Part shown: positions 38,467-48,981 of the stretch, piece after piece
Numbering within the stretch: the stretch's first letter is position 1
Layout: every line of letters starts with the position of its first letter
Assembly: GCF_000153045.1 (NCBI RefSeq)
Contig: NZ_CH724160.1
Span: 559,142-623,141, forward strand
Length of the DNA stretch: 64,000 nucleotides
Direction of reading: 5' to 3'
Origin: Synechococcus sp. WH 5701
Lineage (GTDB): Bacteria > Cyanobacteriota > Cyanobacteriia > PCC-6307 > Cyanobiaceae
The notes under the pieces: model-generated
Seen by the model: only the letters and a program-made list of their open reading frames with translations
The model's database searches: none
Told to the model about the DNA's origin: nothing
Program-made: the position numbers and the translations under genes

Positions 38467-38508
38467 AACTTACGGAGATCGCCCAGGGCGCTATGTATCC
38501 GATCGCAC
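38467..38508 (-). promoter_or_regulatory. NtcA-like class II promoter upstream of urtA
   Basis: On the minus strand GTGCGATCGGATAC (38508-38495) matches the NtcA consensus GTA-N8-TAC except for one base in the first half. Exactly 22 nt downstream is TAAGTT (38472-38467), matching the TAN3T -10 box. This is the spacing of NtcA-activated promoters. The urtA ATG is 50 bases further, giving a leader of about 43 nt. NtcA control of urt genes is known in cyanobacteria; use of this site is inferred. Confidence 0.65.
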
Positions 38509-38565
38509 GAAACCTCTGTGCTGGCTCAGGGTGTGTGGATTTGCTGGTGAAGCCAGGTCCCTGAC

Positions 38566-39174
38566 TCAGGCCCTTGGGCTGGGTAACTGTTCACGCAGAA
38601 AGGATTCGACACGCTCCAGGCCTTCTCCGCTGCGAAGGTTGGTGAAGCACCAGGGGCGGCCCGGTCGCATCAGTTCGGTGTCTCGTTGCATCACGCTCAG
38701 ATCGGCGCCCACCATCGCTGCCAGATCGATCTTGTTGATCACCAGCAGGTCGGAGCGGGTGATGCCCGGCCCCCCCTTCCTGGGGATCTTGTCCCCGGCG
38801 GCCACGTCGATCACATAGATGCACAGATCCACCAGCTCCGGACTGAAGCTGGCCGCGAGATTGTCACCGCCGCTCTCCACCAGCACCAAATCGAGATCGG
38901 GGAACTGGATCTCCAGTTCCTCCACCGCGGCGCGGTTGATCGAGCAGTCTTCCCGGATAGCGGTGTGGGGGCAACCTCCCGTTTCCACCCCGCGGATGCG
39001 CTCGGGCTCCAGAGCGCCGGCGCGCGTCAGGAACTGGGCGTCTTCCTGGGTGTAGATGTCATTGGTGACCACCGCCAGCTCCAGCTCCTGGCGCAGCCGC
39101 CGGCAGAGGGCTTCAACGAGGGCCGTCTTGCCGGAGCCCACGGGTCCCGCCACTCCAACGCGCAGTTTGCTCAT
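38566..39174 (-). CDS. ureG: Urease accessory GTPase UreG
   Basis: SIMIBI GTPase that delivers nickel during urease activation. G1 P-loop [14 protein letters not shown] near the N terminus, the metal site in [13 protein letters not shown] (Cys-Pro-His), [13 protein letters not shown], and the G4 NKID motif in [15 protein letters not shown]. 202 residues, standard. It is the last gene of ureEFG, 21 bases after ureF, and ends 149 bases before the urtA start in the same direction, where the urtA promoter lies. Confidence 0.97.
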   Translation of the reverse strand: MSKLRVGVAGPVGSGKTALVEALCRRLRQELELAVVTNDIYTQEDAQFLTRAGALEPERIRGVETGGCPHTAIREDCSINRAAVEELEIQFPDLDLVLVESGGDNLAASFSPELVDLCIYVIDVAAGDKIPRKGGPGITRSDLLVINKIDLAAMVGADLSVMQRDTELMRPGRPWCFTNLRSGEGLERVESFLREQLPSPRA

Positions 39175-39195
39175 GCTGGTGGGCCGCCTTGAGGG

Positions 39196-39897
39196 TCAAC
39201 TTCGAAACAGCCTGGAGTAAAGCTCGGCGTGGTGGAGCTGGCAGAGGCCAGAGCCGATGCCGCCGGTCCATTGCTCGCGGGGATCGGCGCGCGCCAGCTC
39301 GCGGCCCCGCTCCACCAGTAATGGTGCCAGGGCCAGCTGCAACCGTTGTCCCTGGGTGGGCCCAAGTGGCACCAGGCGCACGGCGGCACTGATCTGGTTG
39401 GCGCACCAGCCATAGAGGTAGGCCTCCACCAGATCAGGCAGTGGGAGCTCCAGGCAAAGACCCGCCCAGGCCCAGGCCGCCGGCCAGGCCAGCTCGACGG
39501 CAGGCTGCAGCGGCCAGCCCAGCTGCGCCAGCAGCTGCAGCAAGGAGCGTCCCATCTGACGTTGCTGGGACCGCAGTTCAGGCGCTTCGCGCTGGACCAG
39601 CAGCCAGCTGTCGAGATCCATCAACGTTGCCCGGGCACGCTGAGCCCCCTCGCTCTCGGTTCCCGCTGCAGCCATGAGCTGGTGCTGACGCAGGGCCTCC
39701 TGCAGAGGGCCCAGGGCCGCCGCCTCGATGCCGATGCTGCCGCGCCGGAGCTCGGCTTCGAGCCAGTCCTGCAGAGCCCTCGCCGTGGTGATGGTTCCCC
39801 TCTGCACCAACACCTCCAGCCCCTCCGAGTAGCTGAACGCCCCCACCGGCAAGGCGGGGCTCACCAGTTGCAGCAGATGCAGTCCGGCGACACTCAT
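39196..39897 (-). CDS. ureF: Urease accessory protein UreF
   Basis: All-helical factor that joins UreD and UreG on apo-urease and gates GTP hydrolysis. LLQLVSPALPVGAFSYSEGLE at the N terminus is the UreF hallmark; CANQISAAVRLVPLGPTQGQ near residue 165 is the second conserved block. 233 residues. Its ATG overlaps the ureE stop (ATGA), indicating translational coupling. No irregularity seen. Confidence 0.95.
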   Translation of the reverse strand: MSVAGLHLLQLVSPALPVGAFSYSEGLEVLVQRGTITTARALQDWLEAELRRGSIGIEAAALGPLQEALRQHQLMAAAGTESEGAQRARATLMDLDSWLLVQREAPELRSQQRQMGRSLLQLLAQLGWPLQPAVELAWPAAWAWAGLCLELPLPDLVEAYLYGWCANQISAAVRLVPLGPTQGQRLQLALAPLLVERGRELARADPREQWTGGIGSGLCQLHHAELYSRLFRS

Positions 39898-40442
39898 CGC
39901 GCCTGGTCGCCGTCGTGGTTGTGGTCGCCACTGTGGGCGTGGGAGTGGTTGTGGGAGTCACTGGCTGTGGCATAGGCACCCGGCTCCGGCAGAAACGGCT
40001 CCAGGCGGTGCTCCACCAACAGCCCCCGTTGCCGTATCAGCTCCTCCAGCACCCCGTCCTCCAGCAGCCTCAGCTCCCGGGGGCGCAGCTCCAGCGACAC
40101 ATGGCGGTTGCCCAGGTGGTAGGCGGCCTGCAGCAACGCCAGGGAATCCGGGCTGCGCACCACCAGCACCGGCTCAGGCGCTGGCTGCACCACCACCAGC
40201 ACGCTGCGATCGGCCGGCATCAGCCGCTCCCCCGGCTCCAGGGCCGGTCCTCGCGGCAGGTGCAGCAGCAGTTCGCGCCCGCAGGAGGTGCGCCGCCGCC
40301 CGCGCAGGCTGGTGCGCTCCTGGGCGCTCAAGGGCAGATTCAGCGCCGGCATGAGCGCACCCGGCGCCTGCCCCTGGCCGCGCAACTCGAGCTGCAGCGG
40401 CGGTGTGACCTGGGGTGAACTCGAGCTCGGGGGCCTGGACAC
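39894..40442 (-). CDS. ureE: Urease nickel chaperone UreE
   Basis: Dimeric nickel-binding chaperone. N-terminal peptide-binding domain: LPLSAQERTSLRGRRRTSCGRELLLHLPRG; the metal-binding domain includes LLQAAYHLGNRHVSLEL with the interface histidine. The C-terminal tail is histidine-rich (DSHNHSHAHSGDHNHDGD), a nickel store found in many UreE proteins. Start choice is uncertain: GTG 40442 keeps the first beta strand (PLQLELRG); ATG 40352 would give a 152-residue protein starting MPALNLPL, and TTG 40505 is also open. Divergent from ureD, about 140 bp away. Confidence 0.9.
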   Translation of the reverse strand: MSRPPSSSSPQVTPPLQLELRGQGQAPGALMPALNLPLSAQERTSLRGRRRTSCGRELLLHLPRGPALEPGERLMPADRSVLVVVQPAPEPVLVVRSPDSLALLQAAYHLGNRHVSLELRPRELRLLEDGVLEELIRQRGLLVEHRLEPFLPEPGAYATASDSHNHSHAHSGDHNHDGDQAR

Positions 40443-40581
40443 AGGGCCATCAGCCTCAGAACAAGGCGCCAGCCTCCCCAGGCCGGGAGGCAATCCCTGT
40501 GGCAATGGCTACCAAATCAGCTCTGGTGGCCTGGGCCAGGATTCCCCGGACACTGCCGAACTCTCAGGAGCGCAATTGCCC

Positions 40582-41508
40582 ATGCTCAGCGCTCCCCCGA
40601 AGCCCTGGTGCGCAGAGGCCCACCTGCGCTTCCAGCGACCGGCTGATCGCGGCACCCAGCACCAGGGCGGTGCCACGGCCCCCCTCAAGATCCAGCGGGC
40701 CTTCGCCCGCGCTGATGGCCGCTGCGAACTGCCGCTGCTGCACACCGGCGGTGGTCTTGTGGGGGGCGATGAGCTGAGCATCGGAGCCGAGCTCGGGCCC
40801 CACAGCCGTGCCCTGATCACCAGCGTCGCCGCCCAGAAGGTGTATGGATCGGTGGGCCGCTCCCGCCTGGAGCCCCGGGGCAGCTGGAGCCGCCAGCGGC
40901 TGAGCTTCGAGCTGCTGGAGGGGGCGGACCTGGAATGGCTGCCCCAGGAGCTGGTGGTGTTCGCAGGAGGTCTGATCGAGCAGAGCTGCCGGGTGGAGCT
41001 GGCCGAGGGGGCCAGCTGGCTCGGGGCCGATGTGGTGCGCCTGGGCCGCAGTGCCGATGCCGAAACCCTGGGGGAGGGCTGCTGGCGCTCGCGCCTGGAG
41101 GTTCGCCGGCAGGGGCGCTGGAGCGTGGTCGATCAACTCGAGCTGTCGGGAGAGACCTTGCGCTCCCCCCACGGGCTGGCGGGGATGCCCGTGTTCGGCA
41201 GCCTGGTCTGGGCGGCGCCGGCGCCGGTGCCGGAAGCTCTTCTGGAGCTTTGCCGAGCCGATCGGACCGGGCTGGAGGGGGAGATGGCCTGCGGCCGGCT
41301 CGATCAGGGGCTGGTGGCGCGTTACCGGGGCGGCTCCACCCAGGCGGCCCGCTGGTGGTTCACCCGCATCTGGGCCAGGATCCGCGCCGAGCGGGGCCTG
41401 GCGGTGCCGGTTCTCCCCCGGGTGTGGCCGTTCCAGGAGGATCCCTGGCTCGACACCTCGGACGGGATCGTCAGGCCCCGCTTGGCCGGTAAGCCGGAGT
41501 TCAGCTGA
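40582..41508 (+). CDS. ureD: Urease accessory protein UreD (UreH)
   Basis: Scaffold that binds urease and carries UreF and UreG during nickel insertion. LHTGGGLVGGDELSIGAEL (about residues 52-70) is the family's most conserved block, followed by ITSVAAQKVYGS, LEWLPQELVVFAGG and a C-terminal FTRIWARIRA region. 308 residues. ATG 40582 was chosen because upstream sequence in this frame overlaps ureE on the other strand and is not conserved in look. It is transcribed away from ureEFG and towards the ureABC side, but an MFS gene in opposite direction separates them. Confidence 0.93.
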   Translation: MLSAPPKPWCAEAHLRFQRPADRGTQHQGGATAPLKIQRAFARADGRCELPLLHTGGGLVGGDELSIGAELGPHSRALITSVAAQKVYGSVGRSRLEPRGSWSRQRLSFELLEGADLEWLPQELVVFAGGLIEQSCRVELAEGASWLGADVVRLGRSADAETLGEGCWRSRLEVRRQGRWSVVDQLELSGETLRSPHGLAGMPVFGSLVWAAPAPVPEALLELCRADRTGLEGEMACGRLDQGLVARYRGGSTQAARWWFTRIWARIRAERGLAVPVLPRVWPFQEDPWLDTSDGIVRPRLAGKPEFS

Positions 41509-41517
41509 GCTCAGGGC

Positions 41518-42882
41518 TCATCGGGGCCGGCAGGACGGCTGCGGCCAGTGACGCATCACCACAAGCCCCAGCACCACGAGCACGGCCGGGATCAGGCCGA
41601 TGCAGAGGCGGATCATCACCAGAGCCGGATGGGGCTGGCCACCGACCAGCCCCGCCACGTAGCCGCTCCAGCTGAGCAGGTTTCCCAGCAGAAACACCGA
41701 CACGGCGCTGCCCAGCTTCTGGGTCATCACCATCCAGGCGGTGAACAGCCCGGCCGGCCGCTCCGGATCGGCGTCGATCGCGTCGGGCAGCAACGACCAG
41801 GGCAGCAGGTAGGCGGTGGCGGCCCCCAGGCCCAGCAGAATCACCACCCCCACCAGCAGCGAGAACTTCAGGCCGTTGCCCCCAGGGGCCAGCGGGGCCG
41901 CGGCGGCATCCAGCGGCACCAGCACCATGGCCAGACCCCCCATGGCGATCCAGACGCCACAGCCCCAGCGCAGGGCGACCAGCCGTCCCCGTCGGGCCGC
42001 CAGCCGGCTCCACAGCTCCAGCCCTGCCATGGCACTCAGCTGGAAGGGGATCAGCATCCAGGTGCTCCAGGCCTGGGGCAGATGCATCACCTCGGTGAGA
42101 TAGAGCAACGACACTGGCTGCATCAGTTGCAGCGCTCCCCAGAGCAGGAGATACAGGCCCACCACCCGCAGGAAGCGGCCATTGCGCCGGATGCGTCCCA
42201 GCTGGGCGGTGATGGGCTCGGGTGACCCCGAGGGCCGGCGGCACACCCGTGCGGCCGGCGCCAACCCCCAGGCGGACAGCAGGGTGCCGACGACCACCAC
42301 CGCTCCTGCGGCCACCCCCATCGCCAGGTAGCCCGGGGCGCCGTAGCCCACCAGCAGCGCGCCGAGCATCAGGCCCAGCAGGCTGCTGAGAATCGAGCCG
42401 GTGAATCGGGCCGCGTTGAGGCGGGTGCGCAGCCGGGTGTCTTCGCTGAGCTCGGTGGCCAGGGCGCAGAAGGGCAGGTTCACGCCTGTGTAGGCGGCCA
42501 TGAACACCACGGAGATCAGCACGAACCAGCCAAAGCGCAGCAGTTCACCACCGGGAGGGAACCACCACATCAGCGCCATGCTCAGCCCGAGGGGTACCGC
42601 GCTCCAGACCATCCAGGGGAGGCGGGGCCCGAAGCGGCTGCGGGTGCGGTCGCTGAGCCAGCCCAACAGCTGATCGTTGATGGCGTCCCAGAGCCGGCCC
42701 ACCATCAGCACCAGGCCAGCCAGCCAGGGGGGCAGCCCGGCGATCTTCGTGTAGAAGACGAACAGATAGAAGCCGATCAGGGCCGCCGCCAGCCCGGTGC
42801 CGGCGTCACCGAGGCCGTAGGCGAGCACCGTCCGGCGACGCAGGGCCGCCGGCAGCTCCAGCAGATCGATCGGCTCGGCCAT
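41518..42882 (-). CDS. MFS transporter, GPH (glycoside-pentoside-hexuronide) type
   Basis: A 454-residue, 12-segment major facilitator protein. [20 protein letters not shown] at the start, then [20 protein letters not shown] with [10 protein letters not shown] (motif A variant D-x3-[16 protein letters not shown]) are diagnostic of the GPH:cation symporter family, which moves sugars with Na+ or H+. The substrate is unknown; a plain sugar is most likely, though the position between ureD and ureA raises the possibility of a urea-linked solute. The open frame extends to 43662, but ATG 42882 gives [20 protein letters not shown], the natural start. It converges on ureD with a 9-bp gap and diverges from ureA. 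Confidence 0.88.
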   Translation of the reverse strand: MAEPIDLLELPAALRRRTVLAYGLGDAGTGLAAALIGFYLFVFYTKIAGLPPWLAGLVLMVGRLWDAINDQLLGWLSDRTRSRFGPRLPWMVWSAVPLGLSMALMWWFPPGGELLRFGWFVLISVVFMAAYTGVNLPFCALATELSEDTRLRTRLNAARFTGSILSSLLGLMLGALLVGYGAPGYLAMGVAAGAVVVVGTLLSAWGLAPAARVCRRPSGSPEPITAQLGRIRRNGRFLRVVGLYLLLWGALQLMQPVSLLYLTEVMHLPQAWSTWMLIPFQLSAMAGLELWSRLAARRGRLVALRWGCGVWIAMGGLAMVLVPLDAAAAPLAPGGNGLKFSLLVGVVILLGLGAATAYLLPWSLLPDAIDADPERPAGLFTAWMVMTQKLGSAVSVFLLGNLLSWSGYVAGLVGGQPHPALVMIRLCIGLIPAVLVVLGLVVMRHWPQPSCRPR

Positions 42883-43006
42883 GGCGGTGGGGCTGCTTGG
42901 ACTCCGAGCATGCTGGTCTCGAGGCCGCGAGCCGGCGGTGAAAGTTCCTGCTGAACCTGGCGGCCTGCCAGGCCACTGCCAGAGTGCCTGCGGAACGCCC
43001 CGGCCC

Positions 43007-43309
43007 ATGTATCTCACTCCCCAGGAGAAGGACAAGCTGCTGATCGTCACCGCAGCGCTTCTGGCGGAGCGCCGGCTGCAGCGGGGTCTGCGCCTCAACC
43101 ATCCCGAGGCAGTGGCCTGGCTCAGCTTTCTTGTGCTCGAGGGGGCCCGCGACGGCCGCAGCGTGGCTGAACTGATGGCCGAGGGCACCACCTGGCTCAG
43201 CCGCGAGCAGGTGATGGAGGGGGTGCCGGAGCTGATCCCCGAGGTGCAGATGGAGGCCACTTTTCCTGATGGCACCAAGCTCGTCACCCTGCATGAACCG
43301 ATCCGATGA
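43007..43309 (+). CDS. ureA: Urease gamma subunit UreA
   Basis: Smallest urease structural subunit, 100 residues. [20 protein letters not shown] at the start, [20 protein letters not shown] in the middle and [20 protein letters not shown] at the end are canonical. The stop overlaps ureB by ATGA. The frame upstream of ATG 43007 is not urease-like. Cytosolic enzyme releasing two ammonia and carbon dioxide from urea. Confidence 0.97.
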   Translation: MYLTPQEKDKLLIVTAALLAERRLQRGLRLNHPEAVAWLSFLVLEGARDGRSVAELMAEGTTWLSREQVMEGVPELIPEVQMEATFPDGTKLVTLHEPIR

Positions 43310-43614
43310 TTCCCGGCGAACTTTTTCCTGAGCCCGGCAGCCTCGAGCTCAACGCCGGCCGGCCGGTCACCACGATCGAGGTGGCCAACCGGGGTGATCG
43401 TCCTGTGCAGGTGGGATCCCACTTCCACTTCCACGAGGCCAACCATGCCCTGGTCTTCGATCGGGAGGCGGCTCGGGGCCAGCGCCTCGACATCCCCGCC
43501 GGCACCGCGATCCGCTTCGAGCCGGGGGATCAACGTCCCGTTCAGCTGGTGCCCCTGGCCGGATCCCGCTGTGTGTTCGGCTTCAACGGCCTGATCAACG
43601 GCCCCCTCGACTGA
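43306..43614 (+). CDS. ureB: Urease beta subunit UreB
   Basis: Second structural subunit, 102 residues, jelly-roll fold. [20 protein letters not shown] and [20 protein letters not shown] are typical; the latter contains the conserved His-rich strand. [20 protein letters not shown] closes the protein. Start overlaps ureA by four bases; ureC begins 53 bases later. Confidence 0.97.
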   Translation: MIPGELFPEPGSLELNAGRPVTTIEVANRGDRPVQVGSHFHFHEANHALVFDREAARGQRLDIPAGTAIRFEPGDQRPVQLVPLAGSRCVFGFNGLINGPLD

Positions 43615-43667
43615 TCTCCCACGGGCCACACCGCCCATCCCCCGTTCCTTCGCCACCCGCACCAGCC

Positions 43668-45391
<1,724 letters not shown>

Positions 45392-45392
<1 letters not shown>

Positions 45393-45416
45393 GGGCCCGC
45401 GCCAACAACGGGCCCT
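45392..45416 (+). terminator. Hairpin after ureC
   Basis: AGGGCCCG (45392-45399) pairs with CGGGCCCT (45409-45416) around a 9-nt loop, immediately at the ureC stop. There is no T-run, so it is at best a weak or factor-assisted terminator. Confidence 0.5.
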
Positions 45417-45511
45417 GGCCGGGTGTGGATCTGGATCGATCCAGCTCAACCCACCGGCAATCGGTAGCGATAACCACCAGAGTTGTCAATGCCGCTGTCC
45501 ATGATCAAGCC

Positions 45512-46969
45512 ATGGCCACGCCAGCGTCGATGTTCACTGACTACAAGCCCAGCAAGGGTTACGACGAGTATTTCAGCGCCGCCTCCGAGCCGCGCTCGGC
45601 CCTGAGTCCCCTGCTCTCGTCCCTCGGTCAGCTGGGGATCGAGGAGATCAACCGCAACCATGCCGCCGCCGGCATGTTGCTCAAGCGCCTCGGCGCCACC
45701 TTCCGCCTCAACGGCTCCGGTGAGCGGGGCGGTGAGCGGATCCTTCCCTTCGATCCCCTGCCGCGTCTGATCCGCTCGGGCGAATGGCAGCGGCTGGAAC
45801 TCGGCCTGATTCAGCGGCTGGAAGCGATCGACAGCTTCCTGGGCGATGTCTACGGCGATCAGAAAATCCTCAGCGACGGGGTCGTGCCCCGGGAGGATGT
45901 CGAGAGCTCCCAGGGCTGGCGGCCCCAGATGCAGGGGTTCAAGCCGCCCCTGGGCCGCTGGTGCCACATTTCCGGGCTTGATCTGATCCGCGACGGCCAG
46001 GGCACCTGGCGGGTGCTGGAGGACAACCTGCGCTGCCCCTCGGGGGTGGCCTACTTCCTCGAGAACCGCCGCGTGATGAAGCGGATGTTCCCCAGCCTCT
46101 TCGCCGGCCGCACGGTGCAGCCCATCGACGACTATCCGTCGCACCTGCTGCAGACCCTGCGCGACCTGGCCCCCTGGACCGACACCCCCAAGGTGGTGCT
46201 GCTCACCCCCGGGGTCTTCAACAGCGCCTACTTCGAGCACAGCTACCTGGCCCAGCAGATGGGCATCCAGCTGGTGGAGGGTCGCGATCTGGTCTGTGAG
46301 GGGAACCGGGTCTGGATGCGCAGCACCTCCGGGCTTGAGCCGGTGGATGTGATCTACCGCCGGATCGACGACGACTTCCTCGATCCGGCCGTGTTCCGCC
46401 CCGACTCGATGCTGGGGGTGCGCGGGCTGATGGAGGCCTACCGGGCCGGGCGCGTGGCGATCGCCAACGCCCCCGGCACCGGTGTGGCCGACGACAAGCT
46501 GATTTATGCCTACGTGCCGGAGATGATCCGCTACTACCTGGGGGAGGAGCCGATCATCGAGAACGTGCCTACCTACATCTGCTCGCGGCCCGACGACCAG
46601 GCCTATGTGCTCGCCCATCTCAGCGAACTGGTGGTCAAGTCGGTGGCGGAGGCGGGCGGCTACGGCATGCTGATCGGCCCCCATGCCGATCAGGCCGAGA
46701 TCCTCTCCTTCGCCGAGAAGATCAAGGCCGATCCCCGCAATTTCATCGCCCAGCCCACCCTGGAGCTCTCCACCGTGCCTTCCCTCAGTGAAGGCGAGCT
46801 CTACCCCTGTCACGTCGATCTGCGTCCCTACGTGCTGCGGGGCAAGGGCGCCTGGGTGAGCCCCGGGGGTCTCACCCGCGTGGCCCTGCGCCGCGGCTCC
46901 CTGGTGGTGAACTCCTCCCAGGGAGGAGGCTGCAAGGACACCTGGATCGTGGATGAGACTTCATGCTGA
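45512..46969 (+). CDS. Circularly permuted ATP-grasp family protein
   Basis: Predicted ATP-dependent carboxylate-amine ligase of the circularly permuted ATP-grasp group (CP_ATPgrasp, COG2308), 485 residues. Recognisable blocks: INRNHAAAGMLLKRLGATFR, FDPLPRLIRSGEWQRLELGL, LDLIRDGQGTWRVLEDNLRC (substrate/metal region with Glu and Asn), SGVAYFLENRR, DVIYRRIDDDFLDP, AIANAPGTGVADDKLIYAYV and VVKSVAEAGGYGMLIGPHA. The alpha-E gene starts inside its end (7-bp overlap) and a transglutaminase follows. Families of this kind were predicted by comparative genomics to make or attach unusual peptide-like products; no product is known for this set. ATG 45512 or 45530 are possible starts. Confidence 0.9.
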   Translation: MATPASMFTDYKPSKGYDEYFSAASEPRSALSPLLSSLGQLGIEEINRNHAAAGMLLKRLGATFRLNGSGERGGERILPFDPLPRLIRSGEWQRLELGLIQRLEAIDSFLGDVYGDQKILSDGVVPREDVESSQGWRPQMQGFKPPLGRWCHISGLDLIRDGQGTWRVLEDNLRCPSGVAYFLENRRVMKRMFPSLFAGRTVQPIDDYPSHLLQTLRDLAPWTDTPKVVLLTPGVFNSAYFEHSYLAQQMGIQLVEGRDLVCEGNRVWMRSTSGLEPVDVIYRRIDDDFLDPAVFRPDSMLGVRGLMEAYRAGRVAIANAPGTGVADDKLIYAYVPEMIRYYLGEEPIIENVPTYICSRPDDQAYVLAHLSELVVKSVAEAGGYGMLIGPHADQAEILSFAEKIKADPRNFIAQPTLELSTVPSLSEGELYPCHVDLRPYVLRGKGAWVSPGGLTRVALRRGSLVVNSSQGGGCKDTWIVDETSC

Positions 46970-48000
46970 GCCGCGTCGCCGAATCCCTCTACTGGATCAA
47001 CCGCTACGTGGAGCGGGCGGAGAACATCTCCCGCTTCCTTGAGGTGAGCGAGGCCATGGCCCTCGACTGCCCCCCCGGCAGTGCCGAGCCCTGGCTGCCG
47101 CTGATCGACGCCAGCGGCGACCGTGAACTCTTCGATCAGATCTTCCCCGCTGGGGGGCCCGAAGAGGTGGTGCGCTTCCTGGTCCAGGAGCCGGACAATC
47201 CCAGCAGCATCGTCAACTGCATCGACGCGGCCCGCGAGAACGCCCGCCAGATCCGAGAGGTGATCACCACTGAGATGTGGGAGCAGCTCAACGATCTCTA
47301 TCTCACCCTGCTCGAGAGTGATTCGTTCTGGCGGCTTCCCGGCCAGGAGCAGCTCCACGAGGTCCGCAAGGCCTGTCAGCTCTTCTACGGCATCACCGAT
47401 GCCACCTTGAGCCGTGACCTCTCCTGGCAGTTCAGCAAACTGGGTCGACTGGTGGAGCGCGCCGACAAGACCAGCCGCATCCTCGACGTCAAGTACTACC
47501 TGCTGCTTCCCAGCCCCGAGGAGGTGGGCGGTGTGCTCGATGAGCTGCAATGGATTTCGCTGCTGCGCTCCGCCGGGGCGTACCAGATGTTCCGCCAGTC
47601 GCAGCAACAGGGCATCACCCCCCGGGCCGTGGCCGAGTTCCTGCTGCTCGATCCCATCTTTCCCCGCTCGGTGCGCTACTGCCTCGAAGGTCTCAGCAAG
47701 TCCATGCGGGTCATCCGCGGCAATCCGGTGCCCGGCCCCCCCGACGACCTCGAGTGCCTGACGGGACGCATGCTCGCCACCTGGAGCTACGTGCGCATCG
47801 ACGAGCTGATCTCCCAGGGGCTGCATGAGGCCATCGACCGTTTCCAGGGCGATCTCAACCGCCTGCATGCCTTGATCGACGCCAACTACTTCGTCGTGGC
47901 CTCGCCCCAGGCGGAGCCGGACGACACTGCCGCGGCCGCCGACCCCAGCCCCTCCTCCAGCACCGTCGTTCCTGCATCCTCGGCATGCGCGCCCGCGTAA
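46963..48000 (+). CDS. Alpha-E domain protein (DUF403)
   Basis: All-helical protein of 345 residues, family alpha-E (COG2307). MLSRVAESLYWINRYVERAENISRF-type N terminus, written here as MLSRVAESLYWINRYVERAE, and ENARQIREVITTEMWEQLND are its hallmarks, as are GRLVERADKTSRILDVKYY and the region ending RSVRYCLEGL. It almost always neighbours a permuted ATP-grasp and a transglutaminase, and is thought to be a partner of the ligase. Start overlaps the ATP-grasp gene by seven bases and the stop overlaps the next by 16, so the three are translated together. The tail (about 325-345) is Pro/Ser/Ala-rich and variable. Confidence 0.93.
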   Translation: MLSRVAESLYWINRYVERAENISRFLEVSEAMALDCPPGSAEPWLPLIDASGDRELFDQIFPAGGPEEVVRFLVQEPDNPSSIVNCIDAARENARQIREVITTEMWEQLNDLYLTLLESDSFWRLPGQEQLHEVRKACQLFYGITDATLSRDLSWQFSKLGRLVERADKTSRILDVKYYLLLPSPEEVGGVLDELQWISLLRSAGAYQMFRQSQQQGITPRAVAEFLLLDPIFPRSVRYCLEGLSKSMRVIRGNPVPGPPDDLECLTGRMLATWSYVRIDELISQGLHEAIDRFQGDLNRLHALIDANYFVVASPQAEPDDTAAAADPSPSSSTVVPASSACAPA

Positions 48001-48875
48001 CCCACACCCTCAGTTACCGCTATACAGCTCCTGTCCTGCTGGGTCCGCACCGCATCTGCCTGAAGCCAAGGGCCCATGGCTTCCAGCGCCTGCTCAGCTT
48101 CGATCTCTATCTCTCCCCGGATCCCCATCGCCTTCACCCGCTGGTGGCCGCCAGTGGCGACGACATCCTGCGGGCGCGCTTCAGCGGCGCCACCGATGCT
48201 TTCGACATCCGCTCCCAGTGCGAGGTGGAGACCCAGGTGCCGCCCCTGCTGCAGGTTTGCCTGGAGGAGAACGAGCCGTCCCTGCCCTATCCCAAGGGCC
48301 AGCTCAACGGCGACCTGCTGGGCAGTCTTGAGGGCTGGCTGCCGAATGGCCAGCACGATCCTGCCGCCGTGGAACTGGCCCAGGAGGCCCTGATGGGCAG
48401 TGATCAGCGGGCGCTGATGTTCCTCGATCAGCTGGTGGAGATGATTCAGGACCGGGTCAAGTACACCCAGCGGCACATCGGGCCGGCCTGGCCCGCCGGA
48501 CGCACCCTCAAGGAGCGGGTGGGGTCCTGCCGCGATCTGGCGGTGCTGATGATCGAGGCCTGCCGCTGCGTGGGGCTGCCGGCTCGCTTCGTGAGCGGAT
48601 ACCACCTGGTGGAGCCCAGGCCCGACCGCTACGACCTGCACGCCTGGGCTGAGGTGTACCTGCCGGGGGCCGGCTGGCGTGGCTTTGATCCCAGCGGCAT
48701 GGGGGCCATCGACGATCGCTACATCCCCCTGGCCACCTCCTCCAAGCCCAACCTGGCCGCGGCCGTGATGGGAAGCTTCAGCGGCCCCGCGGGGGTCACC
48801 AGCGAGATGCAATGGTCGATTGCGGCCGAAGTGCTGAGCGAGGACCACACCGTGCCCAACCTCCTGCACTTCTGA
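47985..48875 (+). CDS. Transglutaminase-like cysteine peptidase family protein
   Basis: 296 residues. N-terminal beta domain (RVTHTLSYRYTAPVLLGPHR; Bact_transglu_N type) and a papain-fold core with catalytic triad C182 in VGSCRDLAVLMIEACR, H219 in YDLHAWAEVYLPG and D235 in WRGFDPSGMG. No signal peptide, so probably cytosolic. Such proteins may act as peptidases or amide-bond transferases; with ATP-grasp and alpha-E partners a role in trimming or transferring a ligated peptide is inferred. Starts within the end of the alpha-E gene. Downstream, 106 bp separate it from glycogen phosphorylase. Confidence 0.93.
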   Translation: MRARVTHTLSYRYTAPVLLGPHRICLKPRAHGFQRLLSFDLYLSPDPHRLHPLVAASGDDILRARFSGATDAFDIRSQCEVETQVPPLLQVCLEENEPSLPYPKGQLNGDLLGSLEGWLPNGQHDPAAVELAQEALMGSDQRALMFLDQLVEMIQDRVKYTQRHIGPAWPAGRTLKERVGSCRDLAVLMIEACRCVGLPARFVSGYHLVEPRPDRYDLHAWAEVYLPGAGWRGFDPSGMGAIDDRYIPLATSSKPNLAAAVMGSFSGPAGVTSEMQWSIAAEVLSEDHTVPNLLHF

Positions 48876-48981
48876 GGCGAACCTTCAGGGAACCTGGAAT
48901 GAACCTGAATCGGTAACCGTTCCAGCAGCGATGGGGGGGTGTCCCGCAGCATGAAGGGACGAGTCGACCCGATCCGCCTCC

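Noticed and set aside
40499..40512. GTG-N8-TAC between ureE and ureD
   Set aside because: Five-of-six match but no TAN3T box at the right distance in either direction; such a match is expected about once per few hundred bases.
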